This document shows positions 8,000 to 18,144 of a stretch of DNA of 64,000 nt, piece after piece (the stretch's first letter is position 1; each line of letters opens with the position of its first letter). The position numbers and the translations under genes are program-made. The notes beneath the pieces were generated by a model. That model made no database searches and was not told the origin of the DNA. It was given only the letters and a program-made list of their open reading frames with translations. The stretch lies in assembly GCA_963710535.1 (NCBI GenBank), contig CAVQAW010000003.1:372001-436000 (forward strand). Reading direction: 5' to 3'. This stretch comes from Pelagihabitans sp963710535. GTDB lineage: Bacteria > Bacteroidota > Bacteroidia > Flavobacteriales > Flavobacteriaceae.

Positions 8000-10156
8000 A
8001 TGCCAGAAGAGAAAGATCAGGAAATACAGGAGTCGAAAAAGAAAAAGGACAAACGTGTGCAGCGCGATCTGGTTTCTGGACTGGAAGAGCATCTTCATGA
8101 CAACAATTTGGACGAGATGGAAGGCACCAAGGTGAAAGCGCCCAAAAAAAAGCTGGTAAAAAAAGAATCACAAAAAACAGATCCGGGAAAAGAAGAACAG
8201 GAACACGCCCCCATTGAGGAAAAGGCTGCACAGGAGCTGCAACCAAGTCTTTCGACCGATGGCGAAAAAATCAAGACTCAAGACGAAGAGACCCATGAGG
8301 CAGTTCAATCCGAGATAGACGATGAGAATGCAGAGGATGCCGAAGATCATGAAAACAAAAATCGCCACCACATCCCCCTTTTGGATTACCATTCAATGCC
8401 CATGGAGAATTTGGTGGGCGAACTTCAAAGATTGGTGCGAAACGAGAAGGTGCAGGCCATCAAACGGCATGTTGATGGCATCAAATATGAATTTGATCTT
8501 AAATTTCAGGATTTTATAGAAGGCAAAAAAGAGGAATTTGTCAACGCGGGCGGCAATGAAGTTGATTTTAAGTACAATTCCAACACCAAACGCCAGTTCA
8601 ACGAAGTCTATGCCGATTATCGTGAAAAGCGTGACCATTATTATAAAAATCTGGAAAAAAGCCTTAAGGAAAACCTGGCCAATCGTTTGTCGATCATCGA
8701 TGAGCTCAAGGGTCTGGTGAATATGGAAGAAGATATCAACACCACCTACAATAGTTTTAAATCGTTACAGGAGCGATGGCGACAAGCGGGACCGATACCA
8801 CGTGCCAATTACAATGATGTTTGGCGTACCTACCAGCACCATATCGAAATATTCTATGACTTCCTGTCGCTCAATAGGGAACTTCGAGACCTCGATTTCA
8901 AGCACAACTTGGAGGAAAAAACGAAGTTGGTGGAAAGCGCCGAGGCCTTGGTCGATGAAAAAGACCTTGGAAAAGCCTTCCGCAACCTTCAGGAATTGCA
9001 TAAAATATGGAAGGAGGAAATTGGCCCAGTCGACAGGGAACACCGCGACGCCATATGGGAACGGTTCAGCAATGCCACCAAAGCCCTTCACCTCAGAAGA
9101 CAAGAACAGCTCAAGGAATTGGAGCAGGTTTACGAGGCGAACTTATTGAAGAAGAATGAAATCATCGCGCAGATCGATGCTTTGGCGGCCGAGGTGGCCA
9201 ACAACCATAGGGCGTTACAGCAACAGATCAAATTGGTGAACAACCTAAGGGATTCCTTTTTCAAGGCCGGCAAAGTGCCACAAAGGGCCAACGAGGAAAA
9301 TTGGGGTGCCTTTAAAGCGGCAACCCGAAAATTCAACCATAAGAAAAATACCTTTTACAAAAACCTCAAAAAAGAACAGCAGCACAACCTCGATCAAAAA
9401 AGGGCATTATTGGCCCTTGCGAACGAACTTAAAGACAGTGAAGACTGGGAGATGGCCACCCAGGAAATGAAACGGATACAGAACGAATGGAAAAAAATTG
9501 GCCATGTGCCACGCAAATTTTCCGATCGGCTCTGGGAAGAATTCAAAAATGCCTGCAATCACTATTTCGATCGGCTACATTCCTTAAAAAACAGTGCCCA
9601 TAAGCAGGAAGCTGAAAACTTGGAAAAGAAGAATGCCGGCCTTGAGCGGTTGCGCCAATTTGCTTTGAGCGGAGATCGGGAAAAGGATATCGCCCAATTG
9701 AAAGGTTTTATTGCCGAATGGAAATCCTACGGAAGGGTACCCTACAAAGACAAAAACATCGATCAAAAGTTCAATAAGATCCTGGACGCCATATTCAAAA
9801 AATTGAATATCGGCAGAAAGGAGGCCGAGTTGATGAAATATGGCAATAAAATACAGCAATTGGCCAAAGCCGACGACCATGGGCGCGCCCTAGGGAATGA
9901 AAGGCAATTTATCCGTAAAAAACTGGATGAAACCAAGGCCGAAATTAGACAGCTCGAAAACAACCTTCAGTTTTTTTCCAACGGCTCGGAAGACAACCCT
10001 ATCGTGCAGGAAGTGATCAAAAAAATTGACAGGCATCGGGAAGATCTGGAAACCTGGAAAGGAAAACTGAAAAAACTGAACATTGCCGAGAATAGCCTGA
10101 ACAGGGCGGCAGATGAGGCTTCCGAAGAAGATGTTGAAAGTTCTGATGAAGGATAA
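8000..10156 (+). CDS. DUF349 repeat protein
   Basis: A 718-residue soluble, very highly charged protein. Residues 1-120 are low-complexity Glu/Lys-rich and probably disordered; from about residue 135 to 640 there is a series of helical DUF349 units marked by repeated W-(K/R)-x-x-G-x-(V/I)-P segments (for example RWRQAGPIPRANYNDVW, EWKKIGHVPRKFSDRLW, EWKSYGRVPYKDKNID). The C-terminus is coiled-coil-like. The family is widespread in Bacteroidota and its molecular function is not established to my knowledge. Start chosen at 8000 because GGAG lies 5 bases upstream and a -7 promoter box lies between it and the earlier ATG. Follows aroE by about 160 bases and probably has its own promoter. Confidence 0.8.
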   Translation: MPEEKDQEIQESKKKKDKRVQRDLVSGLEEHLHDNNLDEMEGTKVKAPKKKLVKKESQKTDPGKEEQEHAPIEEKAAQELQPSLSTDGEKIKTQDEETHEAVQSEIDDENAEDAEDHENKNRHHIPLLDYHSMPMENLVGELQRLVRNEKVQAIKRHVDGIKYEFDLKFQDFIEGKKEEFVNAGGNEVDFKYNSNTKRQFNEVYADYREKRDHYYKNLEKSLKENLANRLSIIDELKGLVNMEEDINTTYNSFKSLQERWRQAGPIPRANYNDVWRTYQHHIEIFYDFLSLNRELRDLDFKHNLEEKTKLVESAEALVDEKDLGKAFRNLQELHKIWKEEIGPVDREHRDAIWERFSNATKALHLRRQEQLKELEQVYEANLLKKNEIIAQIDALAAEVANNHRALQQQIKLVNNLRDSFFKAGKVPQRANEENWGAFKAATRKFNHKKNTFYKNLKKEQQHNLDQKRALLALANELKDSEDWEMATQEMKRIQNEWKKIGHVPRKFSDRLWEEFKNACNHYFDRLHSLKNSAHKQEAENLEKKNAGLERLRQFALSGDREKDIAQLKGFIAEWKSYGRVPYKDKNIDQKFNKILDAIFKKLNIGRKEAELMKYGNKIQQLAKADDHGRALGNERQFIRKKLDETKAEIRQLENNLQFFSNGSEDNPIVQEVIKKIDRHREDLETWKGKLKKLNIAENSLNRAADEASEEDVESSDEG

Positions 10157-10177
10157 GACATAATAAACATACGATAT

Positions 10178-11767
10178 ATGATTATTCGGGCCATGATCCA
10201 AAAAATGGTGCTGGCAGCCCTTGTCCTTTTTCTCGGCTGCAAAAACAATCCACAGCAACAAGCGCAGGAAACCAAAAAATTGCCACGTATTGCCATAGCC
10301 GGTCTTGCGATAGAGTCAAGTACTTTTTCCCCTGCCCTGACCCATGAGGAAGCCTTTCATGCAAAAGTGGCCGATTCCGTTTTCACCTTTTATCCTTTCC
10401 TTGCTCCCGATTCCTTGGACAGGAAAAGGGCAGACTGGGCACCAACATTGCGCGCCCACGCCCTTCCCGGGGGCACCGTAACTCGGGAGGCCTATGAATC
10501 GTTGGTCGGAAAAACACTTAAAATGCTCAAGGACGGTGCGCCCTACGATGGTCTTTTCTTCGATATCCACGGGGCCATGAGCGTGGTAGGGTTGGATGAT
10601 CCCGAAGGAGACTTCATATCCCGAATCAGGGAAGTCATCGGTAAAGGGCCGATGATATCGACTTCAATGGACCTACATGGAAACGTCTCGAAACGACTGG
10701 CCGAACATACCGATCTCATTACCTGTTATCGCATGGCCCCTCACGAAGACGCCATTGAATCTAAAAAAAGGGCCGTTGATCTGCTTTTAGATCGACTTGA
10801 AAGTGGAAAGGGCAAACCAAAGTTCAAGGCCTGGATACCCGTACCCATTTTGCTGCCCGGAGAAAAGACGAGCACGAGAATAGAGCCGGGCAAAGGCTTG
10901 TATGCCCAAGTAGGCCCCGTGGCCAAGCAGGAAGGAATTCTGGACGCTGCCATCTGGATAGGCTATGCTTGGGCAGACGAACCCCGCAACCATGCCGTGG
11001 TAATGGTCACCGGCGATGATGGCGACAAAGTAACGGCCACAGCCGAACAACTTGCCAATAGCTTTTGGGCCAAAAGGGACGAATTTGAATTCGTTGCCCC
11101 GACCGCAACTTTGGAACAAAGCCTCGACCTGGCCTTGGCCAGTAAAAAACATCCTTTTTTTATCAGTGATATGGGCGACAATCCCACCGCCGGAGGCGCA
11201 GGCGATGTCACATGGACATTAAAGGAAATCCTGTCCAGAAAAGAATTCAAATCTGAAAAGGGGCCTTCGGTCATCTATGCTTCCATTCCCGGACCCGATC
11301 TGGTAGAAAAAGCCCTCAAAGCTGGGGTAGGTGCGCCTATTGAAGCCCTAGTTGGCGCTGAGGTAGATTATCGATTTGCCCCTCCTGTGAAACTTTCCGG
11401 AACGATCATGGCCATCGTGGAGGGCGATGTCAACGCCGAAATCGAGGTGGTGGTCAAGGTGGGGAGCATCAATGTCATCGTCACCGAAAAACGCAAGCCC
11501 TATCACCGGGAAACCGATTTTACGAATTTGGGCCTCAATCCCAGGGAAACCGATATCGTCATCGTCAAAATTGGGTATTTGGTACCTGAACTCTACGATA
11601 TGCGGGCCGATTGGATCATGGCCACTACCCCAGGCGGGGTAGATCAGGATTTGGAGCGGTTGGGCTATAAAAGAATCAACAGGCCCATGTTCCCCTTGGA
11701 CAAGAATATGGAACGGCCAAATTTGAAAGCACAATTGATCCGGTCGTCCAATGATCTATCCCAGTGA
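10178..11767 (+). CDS. M81 family (MlrC-like) lipoprotein metallopeptidase
   Basis: A 529-residue protein with a lipoprotein signal (hydrophobic residues 10-20, lipobox FLGC, lipidated Cys21), so it should sit on the periplasmic or outer-membrane side. The body matches the MlrC family: FFDIHGAMSV with Asp129 and His131, SMDLHGNVS with Asp165 and His167, CYRMAPHED with His189, and SDMGDNPTAGGAGD near residue 330. MlrC is the metallopeptidase that cleaves linearised microcystin in sphingomonads; most members act on unknown substrates, so toxin degradation should not be assumed. The gene starts 21 bases after the DUF349 gene. Confidence 0.85.
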   Translation: MIIRAMIQKMVLAALVLFLGCKNNPQQQAQETKKLPRIAIAGLAIESSTFSPALTHEEAFHAKVADSVFTFYPFLAPDSLDRKRADWAPTLRAHALPGGTVTREAYESLVGKTLKMLKDGAPYDGLFFDIHGAMSVVGLDDPEGDFISRIREVIGKGPMISTSMDLHGNVSKRLAEHTDLITCYRMAPHEDAIESKKRAVDLLLDRLESGKGKPKFKAWIPVPILLPGEKTSTRIEPGKGLYAQVGPVAKQEGILDAAIWIGYAWADEPRNHAVVMVTGDDGDKVTATAEQLANSFWAKRDEFEFVAPTATLEQSLDLALASKKHPFFISDMGDNPTAGGAGDVTWTLKEILSRKEFKSEKGPSVIYASIPGPDLVEKALKAGVGAPIEALVGAEVDYRFAPPVKLSGTIMAIVEGDVNAEIEVVVKVGSINVIVTEKRKPYHRETDFTNLGLNPRETDIVIVKIGYLVPELYDMRADWIMATTPGGVDQDLERLGYKRINRPMFPLDKNMERPNLKAQLIRSSNDLSQ

Positions 11768-11894
11768 AAACAAGTGAACAACCAAAAAGCAAACCAATGC
11801 CTTTTGAATCAAGATAAATTAAGAACAAAAGATTTGGACTTCCATTCCGATCTGTTTAAACTCCAAAAAAGCATCTCCTAAGGCTTGATGTGGT

Positions 11895-12635
11895 ATGAAA
11901 AGTTTTCGAATAAACGGATTGAGCTTTGATTTCGGTTTGGGATTATGGTTCATTATAATGTTCGGGATTCCCAGATTCTTATTGGTACTGGATGCCAATT
12001 ACACGGGCAACTACAATTTCATCTCGACCATATTTTTGATCATGTGGATTACCCCGTATGTCTTGCTCAACAAAAACGGAAGAAAAAAGATCGGAATTCA
12101 AAGACCAGCGAAATACCGTTGGCTGCTTTACGCTTTTATATTGGGTGCTTGCTGTTGCGGCGTTGTTTTCGTTTTAGGTTTTGCCCTTTATCAGGACACC
12201 CTAAACAACTGGTTCGTGTACATCTCAAGAGCCTATGGCAGCATTCCCTTGACGGAATTGAAAGGCCCGGGCCATTGGCAGTACTTTCTGATGCTTGCCT
12301 TTATTGGAATGACCTTTAGTCCGATCGGGGAAGAACTTCTGTATCGGGGCATGATCCATCAGTGTTTTGTAACGAAATTTGGAGATCGGGGGGCATCGAT
12401 TATCGACAGTATGGCTTTTGCCTTGGTGCACTTGGCCCATTTTGGAGTAGTCTTTGAAATGGGTGAATGGAAAATATTATGGATTCCGGGGCTTTTGTGG
12501 ATGTTATTGATGTTTCTGGCCAGTCGTTTATTTTTCTTCTGCAAAACCCGATCGGGATCGATTCACGGCGCCATCATGGGTCATGCCGGATTCAATTTTG
12601 CAATGACCTATTTCATTTTCTATCATATCTTATGA
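11895..12635 (+). CDS. CPBP family intramembrane glutamic endopeptidase
   Basis: A 246-residue membrane protein with about six hydrophobic segments. It shows the Rce1/CAAX-like (ABI) signature: GEELLYRG with Glu146, Glu147 and Arg151, FALVH with Phe175 and His179, and a final GHAGFNF segment carrying His and Asn. Rce1-type enzymes use the glutamate pair and histidine to cleave peptides within the membrane; bacterial members act in protein processing, bacteriocin immunity or unknown roles. No bacteriocin gene is adjacent. It lies 127 bases downstream of the M81 lipoprotein and upstream of a Tat-type oxidoreductase, with which no functional link is evident. Confidence 0.82.
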   Translation: MKSFRINGLSFDFGLGLWFIIMFGIPRFLLVLDANYTGNYNFISTIFLIMWITPYVLLNKNGRKKIGIQRPAKYRWLLYAFILGACCCGVVFVLGFALYQDTLNNWFVYISRAYGSIPLTELKGPGHWQYFLMLAFIGMTFSPIGEELLYRGMIHQCFVTKFGDRGASIIDSMAFALVHLAHFGVVFEMGEWKILWIPGLLWMLLMFLASRLFFFCKTRSGSIHGAIMGHAGFNFAMTYFIFYHIL

Positions 12636-12799
12636 TTTCGATTCGCTTTGATGCTTGCAATCAGAAGACATGTACATTAAAACATGCTGCGATACCCATC
12701 GGAACTACACTGATTTTACTATCTTTAAGTAGCCCCTTAGCTGGCACTTGGGGGTACCTTATCAACAATATTTAAATTCAAAAAACCAAAACAAAGATC

Positions 12800-14119
12800 A
12801 TGGGAGACCGAAGGAATTTCATCAAAAATTTAGGTGCGGCCTCGCTGGCGACAACGCTGCCGATCGGTCAGTTGGCGGCAGCCCAAAAAAAAGGGCGCGA
12901 CAAAACCCTAAAGGTAGGTCTGATCGGGGTTCACGGCATGGGATGGGCAGACCTGAAATCTTTTCTCAAAAACCCCGGGACCGAATGCATTGCCCTTTGT
13001 GATGTGGATGCGATTCTTTTGAATAAGAGGGCAGACGAACTGGAGACCGAAACCAGCAGACGACCAAGTACTTTCAACGACCATCGGGAATTTTTGAAGG
13101 TCAAGGACTTGGCCGCCGTATTCATCGGAACCCCCGATCATTGGCATTGTATCCAAATGATCGATGCCTGTGCAGCGGGCAAGGATGTATATGTTGAAAA
13201 ACCCATTGCCAACAGCATTTTCGAAGCGGATTTAATGGTAAGGGCCGCCCGCAAATATAACCGGGTGGTGCAGGTAGGACAATGGCAGCGAAGCGATCCG
13301 CATTGGGCATCGGCCCTCGAATATCTGAACAGCGGCACCTTGGGCAAGATTCGACAAGTGAAAGCTTGGGCAGATGTCAACTATGGACGCGGTTTTGATG
13401 TGGTACCCGACACGGAAGCCCCAGTGGGCGTTGATTATGACCGATGGTTGGGGCCTGCCCCCGCTCGCCCTTTCAACCCAAACCGTTTTCATGGTACCTT
13501 CCGCTATTTCTGGGACTATGCGGGAGGGCTCATGACCGATTGGGGGGTGCATATGATCGATATGGTATTGGCTGGCATGAACGCGACCACACCAAAATCG
13601 GTCGTGGCCATCGGCGGTAAATTGGCCTTCCCCAAAGATGCCGCAGAAACACCGGACACCTTGACCACGGTTTACGATTTTGGGGACTTCAGCTTTATAT
13701 GGGAGCAATTTATGGCCATGGGCACTTCCCCCTATCTTGATGAATCCGGGGAGCCCGGGGTCGCCTTTATAGGGGAGAACGGCATCTTGGCCATCAACAG
13801 GGCCAGTTGGAAGGTACTTCCCTTATCGGAAAACGGCAAATACCTAACCGAACCGTTGCCCCCCAGATCAAGTAGCAGCAACGGACTCGACGCCCATACC
13901 AAGAACTTTTATGAGTGCATCATGAACCGCACTGATCCGAATTGTACCATTGAAATGGGCAGAAACGCTGCCTTGGTCGCCCATCTTGGAAACATAGCCT
14001 ATAGAACGGGCAAAAAATTGCAATGGGACGACCAAAAAGGCACCATTACCAATGATACCGAGGGCATGAATTTTCTAAAACCGACCTACCGACCACCTTG
14101 GGCCATGTGGGAGGAATAG
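12800..14119 (+). CDS. Gfo/Idh/MocA oxidoreductase with Tat signal
   Basis: A 439-residue NAD(P)-dependent sugar oxidoreductase of the glucose-fructose oxidoreductase family. The N-terminus carries a twin-arginine signal (DRRNFIKNLG, Arg4-Arg5, then a weakly hydrophobic stretch ending in AAAQ), so the folded cofactor-loaded enzyme is exported to the periplasm. The Rossmann motif GLIGVHGMGW is near residue 40, TPDHWH near residue 111, VEKPIANS near residue 132 and the catalytic-region DWGVHMIDMV near residue 248. Substrate unknown. Exported members of this family in Bacteroidota often act with ThuA and DUF1080-type proteins in oxidative sugar conversion; here the gene stands alone, with another such enzyme at 39171-40541. 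Confidence 0.88.
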   Translation: MGDRRNFIKNLGAASLATTLPIGQLAAAQKKGRDKTLKVGLIGVHGMGWADLKSFLKNPGTECIALCDVDAILLNKRADELETETSRRPSTFNDHREFLKVKDLAAVFIGTPDHWHCIQMIDACAAGKDVYVEKPIANSIFEADLMVRAARKYNRVVQVGQWQRSDPHWASALEYLNSGTLGKIRQVKAWADVNYGRGFDVVPDTEAPVGVDYDRWLGPAPARPFNPNRFHGTFRYFWDYAGGLMTDWGVHMIDMVLAGMNATTPKSVVAIGGKLAFPKDAAETPDTLTTVYDFGDFSFIWEQFMAMGTSPYLDESGEPGVAFIGENGILAINRASWKVLPLSENGKYLTEPLPPRSSSSNGLDAHTKNFYECIMNRTDPNCTIEMGRNAALVAHLGNIAYRTGKKLQWDDQKGTITNDTEGMNFLKPTYRPPWAMWEE

Positions 14120-14272
14120 TAGCCATACCACGAAACCTTGTTCTATCGGAAAGTACCCAAGCGTAGCAAGTTGAAAATGGATAAGTAAAAAATAGGCAAG
14201 CTCGGGACATGCCATATGAACAAGACAAAATGGAATTTTGAATATATATTAACCCCATGATATCGAATAAAA

Positions 14273-16450
14273 ATGGCTAAAAAAACTTTTGGAACATTTG
14301 CCGGGGTCTTTACCCCCACCACGCTGACCATCCTTGGCGTCATCATGTACATCAGGCAACCATGGGTGGTGGGCAACGCAGGCATCATCGGGGCCCTGGC
14401 CATTATTTTGCTTTCCGTAGCGATCACTTTTACCACCGCACTGAGTCTGTCTTCGATTACCACCAATGTGAGGATCGGTACCGGTGGTGCTTTTAGCATC
14501 ATTTCCAAATCGCTCGGATTGGAGATTGGCGGGGCCATAGGCATCCCTTTTTATATTGCCCAGGCCTTGGCCGTGGCCATGTATATTTTTGGTTTTAGGG
14601 AGGGCTTGGCCTCGATATTTCCCGATCTGAATGCCTATGTGGTTGATATTGCCATCTTTTTATTGGTAATGGCCATCGCCTTTACCAGTACCAGTTTTGC
14701 TTTTAAGATACAATATGTGATTCTAGGGGTCATCGTCCTTTCCTTGGTATCGATTTATGGCTCTCTTTTCGTGAACGATCTAAATTATGATTTTGAATTG
14801 TTCGGCAAATATCCAGGTTCCATTGAGAATAATTTTAGTGGCACTTCATTTTGGGTGGTCTTCGCCGTATTCTTTCCCGCCGTAACGGGAGTGATGGCCG
14901 GTGCGAACATGTCGGGCGATCTTACGAGTCCACGGAAGAGTATTCCGCTAGGAACCATTTCCGCCGTAATCATCACCGCATTGATCTACATCAGCCTGAT
15001 CTTTGTGGTTTCCCTGATCGCCACTCCGGAGGAAATGACGAAAAACTATAATCTGTTCATCGAAAAAGCGCTCTACGGACCTTTGGTCATCGCAGGTCTA
15101 TTGGGCGCCACCCTTTCCTCGGCATTGGGATCCTTTATCGGGGCACCAAGGATCATGCTTGCCTTGGCGGAAAAAGGCATCCTGCCAAAGAGTCCGGCTT
15201 TGGCCAAACTTTCTGCCCGGGGCGAACCACTGCATGCGATGTATTTTACGGCCATTGTTGTTTTTATCGGCATTTCGCTGCGCAACCTCAATACCATCGC
15301 CCCGATCCTCACCATGTTTTTTATGATCACCTATGCGATGATCAACATCGTGGTTTTGTTGGAACAGTCCTTGGGTTTGCCCAGCTATCGGCCCACCTTA
15401 AAAATATCGCTCCTGGTACCGGCCTTAGGGGCCTTCGGATCTATTGCCATCATGTTTGTCATCAACGTGATCGTTGCCCTGTTTTCGCTCATCTTTATCT
15501 TTGTTTTTTACTTTTATCTGGTAAAACTCAATTTAAAATCGGAGGTTGGGGATTCGCGCAGTGGCCTTTTTACCGCCCTTGCCGAATGGGCAACCAAAAA
15601 ATCGAGCAGTTTAAGCCCTGAAAAGGAGGTGCGTTCTTGGAGACCTAACCTCTTGATTCCCATGCAAATGCCCAAAGAAATCAGGGGCGCCTATAAATTG
15701 ATACACTCCATTGTACATCCCAAAGGTTCGGTGAAGATCCTAGCATTGATCAATGAAAACCGACAAGAACAGAGAGACAATGAGCAATTTTTGAAAAACG
15801 CGATCAAAAAGTTCAGGGAAAGCCGTATTTCGGTGTCCTATGCCTTCGTGGATGGCACGGAATTCAATACCACCGTTAAAATAAGCATGCAGTCGTTGAA
15901 CGCGGCATTCTTTAAACCCAATGTCATCTTCGTTAGTATCGATTCGGCCAATGCCCAGAATACCTTTTATGACCGGTTAAGATCGGACGCCGAAAAGAAC
16001 GATTTTGGAGTAATCATCTTCATCCCCTTTTCTACGGCCAGTTTGGCCATTGAACAGAATATCAATTTGTGGTTGACTGATATCCCCGTCAATTGGAAAG
16101 AAACGTTCAACATAGGGAACAATGACCTGGGTACCCTTTTGGCCTTGCTCATCTGCAAGAACTGGAAAGGGACGATCGAAGCCCATGTGGTGAACAACAA
16201 TCCTGAACTAATCTTTACCGATGACGACATCGAGGATTTGAGAACCATGGTCCGCTTCCCAAAAAACACCCTCATCAATATAACGGAAGGCGATTTGCTG
16301 GAAAACACCAAAAAGTACAGGAGCACCGATATCAATATCTTCAGTGCGAATCAAGGCATGCAAACCGCCGAGATGATCGATCTGGTGAAGGCCTCGCGAA
16401 TTTCAGCGATTTTTTGTATCGATTCGCAATCGGAAAACGTGTTGGTTTGA
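14273..16450 (+). CDS. APC-superfamily cation-chloride cotransporter-like permease
   Basis: A 725-residue protein: residues 1-450 form about twelve transmembrane helices of the amino acid-polyamine-organocation fold, and residues 460-725 a cytoplasmic domain. The N-terminal GTFAGVFTPTTLTILGVIMY and the GANMSGDLTSPRKSIPLG segment near residue 208 are typical of the eukaryotic Na-K-Cl/K-Cl cotransporter (SLC12) group, whose bacterial relatives are often labelled amino-acid permeases. The long soluble tail also resembles that group. Ion cotransport is therefore more likely than amino-acid transport, but the substrate is not shown. Transcribed toward RNase Y with a shared hairpin between them. 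Confidence 0.82.
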   Translation: MAKKTFGTFAGVFTPTTLTILGVIMYIRQPWVVGNAGIIGALAIILLSVAITFTTALSLSSITTNVRIGTGGAFSIISKSLGLEIGGAIGIPFYIAQALAVAMYIFGFREGLASIFPDLNAYVVDIAIFLLVMAIAFTSTSFAFKIQYVILGVIVLSLVSIYGSLFVNDLNYDFELFGKYPGSIENNFSGTSFWVVFAVFFPAVTGVMAGANMSGDLTSPRKSIPLGTISAVIITALIYISLIFVVSLIATPEEMTKNYNLFIEKALYGPLVIAGLLGATLSSALGSFIGAPRIMLALAEKGILPKSPALAKLSARGEPLHAMYFTAIVVFIGISLRNLNTIAPILTMFFMITYAMINIVVLLEQSLGLPSYRPTLKISLLVPALGAFGSIAIMFVINVIVALFSLIFIFVFYFYLVKLNLKSEVGDSRSGLFTALAEWATKKSSSLSPEKEVRSWRPNLLIPMQMPKEIRGAYKLIHSIVHPKGSVKILALINENRQEQRDNEQFLKNAIKKFRESRISVSYAFVDGTEFNTTVKISMQSLNAAFFKPNVIFVSIDSANAQNTFYDRLRSDAEKNDFGVIIFIPFSTASLAIEQNINLWLTDIPVNWKETFNIGNNDLGTLLALLICKNWKGTIEAHVVNNNPELIFTDDDIEDLRTMVRFPKNTLINITEGDLLENTKKYRSTDINIFSANQGMQTAEMIDLVKASRISAIFCIDSQSENVLV

Positions 16451-16512
16451 TGGCTTCCTAAATGGGAAATGCGAATATGGCAAGATTGTTGGGATTGCTC
16501 CCCAAATAAGAA

Positions 16513-16533
16513 AGGGGCGGTTAAACCGCCCCT
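16513..16533. terminator. Hairpin between transporter and rny
   Basis: AGGGGCGG, loop TTAAA, then CCGCCCCT form an 8-bp GC-rich stem. On the minus strand it is followed by a T-rich run (TTTCTTATTT), so it probably ends the rny transcript; it may also slow plus-strand readthrough from the transporter gene. Confidence 0.65.
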
Positions 16534-16556
16534 AATCCATTGGTATCTTACCAAAG

Positions 16557-18125
16557 TTATTTGGCCACGTTGACCGCTCTGGTTTCCCTGATCACGGTAA
16601 CCTTGACCTGACCTGGATAGGTCATATCGGTTTGAATTTTTTGGGAGATTTCGAACGATAGTTCGGCTGCCTTGTCATCGCTCACTTTTTCACTTTCCAC
16701 TATGACACGCAGTTCCCTTCCAGCCTGTATGGCATAGGCCTTCTGAACGCCACCGAATCCAAAAGCGATATCTTCCAGATCTTTGAGCCTTTGTATATAG
16801 GAGTCCAGGACTTGTCGCCTAGCCCCCGGCCTTGCACCACTGATCGCATCGCAGACCTGTACAATCGGCGATATCAGGGTTTTCATTTCTATCTCGTCGT
16901 GGTGGGCACCGATCGCATTGCATACATCGGGCTTTTCTCCATATTTCTCGGCCCATTGCATGCCGAGTATGGCATGTGGTGTTTCGATTTCTGCCTCGGT
17001 ATTGGGTACTTTTCCGATATCGTGCAGCAAGCCCGCCCGTTTGGCAAGTTTTGGGTTCAATCCCAATTCTGCGGCCATCACGCCGCATAGTTTCGCCACT
17101 TCCCTGGAATGCTGTAAAAGGTTTTGGCCATAGGATGAGCGATATTTCATGCGTCCTACTGCCCTGATCAATTCAGGATGCAAGCCGTGAATCCCAAGGT
17201 CGATGACCGTTCGCTTGCCCACTTCCACGATCTCCTGTTCAATCTGTTTTTCGGTCTTCTTTACGATTTCTTCGATCCTGGCGGGGTGAATCCTGCCGTC
17301 GGTCACCAATTTATGCAGCGATAAACGTGCCACTTCCCTGCGTACCGAATCAAAACAAGACAGAATGATCGCCTCGGGGGTATCATCCACGATGATTTCC
17401 ACGCCGGTTGCCGCCTCCAAGGCCCTGATGTTTCTTCCTTCACGACCTATGATTCGCCCTTTAACATCGTCCGATTCAAGATTGAAAACAGAAACACAGT
17501 TCTCAACGGCTTCTTCTGTCCCGATGCGCTGAATGGTATTGATGACTATTTTCCTGGCCTCCTGTTCGGCCGTCAACTTGGCTTCCTCAACGGTATTTTG
17601 GATGTATGACATCGCATCGTTGCGCGCTGTTTCTTTTAGGGATTCCATCAATTGGCTTTTCGCATCGTCTGCGGAAAGACCGGAAATGACCTCCAACTGC
17701 TGCACTTGGTTTTTGTGAAGCTTTTCGAGTTCGGCCTGTTTTTTATCAAGGAATTCGTTGCGGTGTTCCGTGTCCTTTATCTTGCTTTGAAGTTCCTCGT
17801 TCAATATTTTGCTTTTGGACAGCTCGCTGCTCACCTGAGACTCTTTATCACGTATACGTTTTTCGGCCTCGTTGATTTTTTTGTCTTTGTTGATAATCAC
17901 CTTCTCGTGTTCGGCCTTCAATTCCAAAAACTTTTCCTTCGCTTGAAATATTTTGTCTTTTTTTATATTTTCACCTTCCACTTTGGCGCTGCTGAGCAGG
18001 CTATCCGCTTCCTTTTTGGCATTTGCTATGGTTCTTGAGGCTTTGCCCTTCTCCATAAATTTAGCGATCGCAAAGCCTATTGCCAAACCTGCTATTGCCG
18101 CTATGATCATGAGTGTATAATCCAT
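16557..18125 (-). CDS. rny: Ribonuclease Y
   Basis: The membrane-anchored endoribonuclease that starts mRNA decay. With the ATG at 18125 the protein has 522 residues: one N-terminal transmembrane helix (DYTLMIIAAIAGLAIGFAIA), a long coiled coil to about residue 200, a KH RNA-binding domain (GRIIGREGRNIRALE) and an HD domain with LLHDIGKVPNTE as the metal-binding His-Asp. An upstream ATG at 18179 would put 18 extra residues before the anchor and overlaps the T-run that ends the candidate 6S-like RNA, so it was not used. It is the last gene of the coiled-coil protein-zapA-RNA-rny series. Confidence 0.93.
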   Translation of the reverse strand: MDYTLMIIAAIAGLAIGFAIAKFMEKGKASRTIANAKKEADSLLSSAKVEGENIKKDKIFQAKEKFLELKAEHEKVIINKDKKINEAEKRIRDKESQVSSELSKSKILNEELQSKIKDTEHRNEFLDKKQAELEKLHKNQVQQLEVISGLSADDAKSQLMESLKETARNDAMSYIQNTVEEAKLTAEQEARKIVINTIQRIGTEEAVENCVSVFNLESDDVKGRIIGREGRNIRALEAATGVEIIVDDTPEAIILSCFDSVRREVARLSLHKLVTDGRIHPARIEEIVKKTEKQIEQEIVEVGKRTVIDLGIHGLHPELIRAVGRMKYRSSYGQNLLQHSREVAKLCGVMAAELGLNPKLAKRAGLLHDIGKVPNTEAEIETPHAILGMQWAEKYGEKPDVCNAIGAHHDEIEMKTLISPIVQVCDAISGARPGARRQVLDSYIQRLKDLEDIAFGFGGVQKAYAIQAGRELRVIVESEKVSDDKAAELSFEISQKIQTDMTYPGQVKVTVIRETRAVNVAK

Positions 18126-18144
18126 TTGTTTGAGAGTATTGGTT

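Noticed and set aside
14273..16450. Annotation as a plain amino-acid permease
   Set aside because: The long soluble C-terminal domain and the N-terminal signature fit the cation-chloride cotransporter group better; substrate left open.
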